Shown: piece after piece, positions 62,637 to 64,000 of the stretch | Layout: each line of letters starts with the position of its first letter | How positions within the stretch are numbered: position 1 is the first letter of the stretch | Assembly: GCF_031921685.1 (NCBI RefSeq) | Contig: NZ_JAPDHU010000002.1 | Coordinates: forward strand, 186,001 to 250,000 | Direction of reading: 5' to 3' | Length of the DNA stretch: 64,000 nucleotides | Source: Terripilifer sp031921685 | GTDB taxonomy: Bacteria > Pseudomonadota > Alphaproteobacteria > Rhizobiales > Beijerinckiaceae | The notes under the pieces: generated by a model | What the model was told of the DNA's origin: nothing | What the model saw: the letters and a program-made list of their open reading frames with translations, nothing else | The model's database searches: none | Made by a program: the position numbers and the translations under genes

Positions 62637-63035
62637 ATGACCAATACCTTGCCCGCCCAGAAGCAGGACGGCGAAGAGCAGCCGAACCGGCCGGATCTGA
62701 CGCTCGATCCCGGCATTCCGCCCGAGGAGCTGGAACGGCTCACCGAGGATATCGTCGCGGCCCTGAAAACCGTGTTCGACCCGGAAATCCCAGTCGACAT
62801 CTATGAACTCGGCCTCATCTACAAGGTCGCCGTCGGCGAGAACCGCGCGGTCGACATCGAAATGACCCTGACGGCCCCCGGCTGCCCGGTGGCGGGCGAG
62901 ATGCCGAAATGGGTCGAGGACGCGGTTTCGGCGGTGAACGGCGTGTCTGGCGTCAACGTCAGCATGGTTTTCGAGCCGGCTTGGGACCAGAGCCGCATGT
63001 CGGACGAGGCGAAAGTCGCTCTCGATATGTGGTGA
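62637..63035 (+). CDS. sufT: SUF-associated MIP18/DUF59 protein
   Basis: 132 residues from the ATG at 62637. Core: DIVAALKTVFDPEIPVDIYE, LGLIYKV, TLTAPGCPVAGEMP with the family cysteine, and VNVSMVFEPAWDQSRMSDEA. SufT-like proteins help Fe-S cluster delivery. It lies in the usual place between sufS and the A-type carrier. Confidence 0.9.
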   Translation: MTNTLPAQKQDGEEQPNRPDLTLDPGIPPEELERLTEDIVAALKTVFDPEIPVDIYELGLIYKVAVGENRAVDIEMTLTAPGCPVAGEMPKWVEDAVSAVNGVSGVNVSMVFEPAWDQSRMSDEAKVALDMW

Positions 63036-63152
63036 TAGGGCAGTTTGGAACGATGAAAGGTCAAAATCATAGGCCCTGACATCGTCCCAATGGCTCCCTA
63101 TATTGTTGAGGGAGATTCTTTCCCCGGGCCTTGAACCCGGTCGGAGGATAAG

Positions 63153-63536
63153 ATGGCGAATGTGACTGCGGCCGCCAGGCCGAGACCCAAGGTGATGACA
63201 TTGACGGACGCCGCCGCCGAGCGCGTTCGCGAGATCATGACCCAGGCTGAAACGCCGGTGGCCGCTTTGCGCGTCGGCGTCAAGAACGGCGGCTGCGCCG
63301 GCATGTCCTACACGATGGACTGGACCAACGAGATCGGCCGCTTCGACGAAGTGGTCGAAGCCAAGGGCGTCAAGGTCATCGTCGATCCCAAGGCGGTGCT
63401 GTTCCTGCTCGGCACCGAAATGGATTTCAAGGTCGACAAGCTGTCGTCCGGCTTCGTCTTCAACAATCCCAACCAGACCTCCGCCTGCGGCTGCGGCGAG
63501 AGCGTCGCCTTGACCCCCGCCAAGCTCGAAGATTGA
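63153..63536 (+). CDS. sufA: A-type Fe-S carrier (HesB/IscA family)
   Basis: 127 residues. The three cluster-binding cysteines are in KNGGCAGMSY and ACGCGES near the C-terminus. LTDAAAERVREIM is the usual N-terminal start. It carries new clusters from SufBCD to target proteins. The ribosome site is CGGAGGA. A hairpin follows. Confidence 0.93.
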   Translation: MANVTAAARPRPKVMTLTDAAAERVREIMTQAETPVAALRVGVKNGGCAGMSYTMDWTNEIGRFDEVVEAKGVKVIVDPKAVLFLLGTEMDFKVDKLSSGFVFNNPNQTSACGCGESVALTPAKLED

Positions 63537-63538
63537 GG

Positions 63539-63568
63539 CAAATCACGTTTCGATAGAAACGTGATTTG
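63539..63568 (+). terminator. Terminator of the suf operon
   Basis: A 13-bp perfect stem (CAAATCACGTTTC and complement, GATA loop) begins 3 bp after the sufA stop. Only a short TT tail follows, but stem and place fit a transcript end. Confidence 0.65.
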
Positions 63569-63601
63569 TTGAGGCTCAGGCCCAACCGAGAAAACGCTGC
63601 A

Positions 63602-64000
63602 ATGCCTGATCGGACGGAACTCGAAGACCTGTTCCGTCCCTTTGGCCCGGTCGCCATCAAGCGCATGTTCGGCGGCCACGGCATCTATGCGGATGGCCTG
63701 ATGTTCGCGTTGGAAGCCGACGGCGAGGTCTATCTCAAGGTCGATGCCGAAAGCCTGCCGCGTTTCGAGGCGGAGAAGCTGCGGCCCTTTGCTTACGAAA
63801 CCAAGCACGGCCAGAAGCACTCGATGTCCTATCATCTGTTGCCGGCGGCGGCTTATGACGATGATGACGTCTTGAAGCTTTGGGCCAGGCTCGCTCTCGA
63901 TGCCGCCCATCGGGCCGCGAGCGCCAAGGCAGGCAAGAAGGCACCCACCAAAAAAGCCCCCGCCAAGAAGGCGGTTTCCAAGAAAGCACCCGCCAAGAAA
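63602..64000 (+). CDS. TfoX N-terminal domain protein with lysine-rich tail, cut by window edge
   Basis: 133 codons visible from the ATG at 63602, open at the right edge. The TfoX-N domain covers about residues 1-95 (FGPVAIKRMFGGHGIYADGL, EVYLKVD, YETKHGQKHSMSYHLL). After it comes a histone-H1-like Lys/Ala/Pro repeat (KKAPTKKAPAKKAVSKKAP) that continues out of the window and probably binds nucleic acid. In this group the domain is not tied to competence. Confidence 0.85.
   Translation, partial: MPDRTELEDLFRPFGPVAIKRMFGGHGIYADGLMFALEADGEVYLKVDAESLPRFEAEKLRPFAYETKHGQKHSMSYHLLPAAAYDDDDVLKLWARLALDAAHRAASAKAGKKAPTKKAPAKKAVSKKAPAKK

Noticed and set aside
1..64000. CRISPR array, rRNA genes, insertion sequences or prophage
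   Set aside because: No regularly spaced repeats, rRNA segments, transposase or phage structural genes were recognised.

Overview
The window is a 64 kb chromosomal piece of a GC-rich alphaproteobacterium, most likely order Hyphomicrobiales (Rhizobiales). Support: two Bradyrhizobium-type general porins, a sufS2BCDS-sufT-sufA operon preceded by an Irr/ICE-like box, five solitary TctC/Bug-type solute receptors, and overall codon use. Genus cannot be fixed from the sequence alone.

Layout. (1) 1-8.1 kb, catabolic/accessory: an edge-truncated FMN alpha-hydroxy-acid dehydrogenase, a LysR regulator divergent from a TctC receptor plus a MetE-like zinc methyltransferase, then a TetR / FAH-hydrolase / cupin unit divergent from a metallo-beta-lactamase-fold hydrolase. 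(2) 8.1-24.3 kb, selenium and formate: selD, a NifS-like desulfurase and a TusA-like protein on the minus strand; on the plus strand a membrane-bound formate dehydrogenase fdoGHI, whose catalytic subunit reads an in-frame UGA as selenocysteine (residue 200), then fdhE, selA, a Sel1-repeat protein, selB and selC. The selB frame runs straight through the selC tRNA gene and overlaps the start of the next gene (GTGA). Four small genes follow: two unrecognised families, a DsrE-like protein and a GcvH-like protein that keeps the lipoyl-lysine. (3) 24.3-34.8 kb: LuxR regulator, SDR oxidoreductase, two TctC receptors, LysR regulator, a type I sulfatase, and a PaoABC-type periplasmic aldehyde oxidase. 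(4) 34.8-37.8 kb: two tandem homologous structured RNA units each ending in an intrinsic terminator, then a fluoride riboswitch with its terminator and crcB, then a leuCD pair.

(5) 37.9-46 kb: TctC receptor with a TcuA-like flavoprotein, a solitary TIR-like (CAP12-type) candidate defence gene abutting the 3' end of a tRNA-Gln gene, and two tandem paralogous porins. Each porin is followed by a conserved non-coding segment carrying a CCUCC-loop hairpin and an intrinsic terminator (candidate 3'-UTR sRNAs). (6) 46.4-55.5 kb: TctC receptor, LysR, a second MetE-like protein, ppx/gppA, rlmE, an ABC exporter preceded by a possible 20-codon leader peptide, and anmK. (7) 55.6-64 kb: alpha/beta hydrolase, then the Fe-S cluster assembly operon and an edge-truncated TfoX-domain gene.

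How parts work together: the selenium block is close to self-contained. The SelD / NifS-like / TusA-like trio can plausibly deliver selenium, SelA and SelB with tRNA-Sec insert it, and FdoG is the only selenoprotein seen. The suf operon can supply Fe-S clusters to FdoGH, LeuC and PaoAB. The points I consider least explained are the selB/selC same-strand overlap, the four-gene cassette after selC, the tandem RNAs upstream of crcB and the duplicated porin 3'-UTR RNAs.
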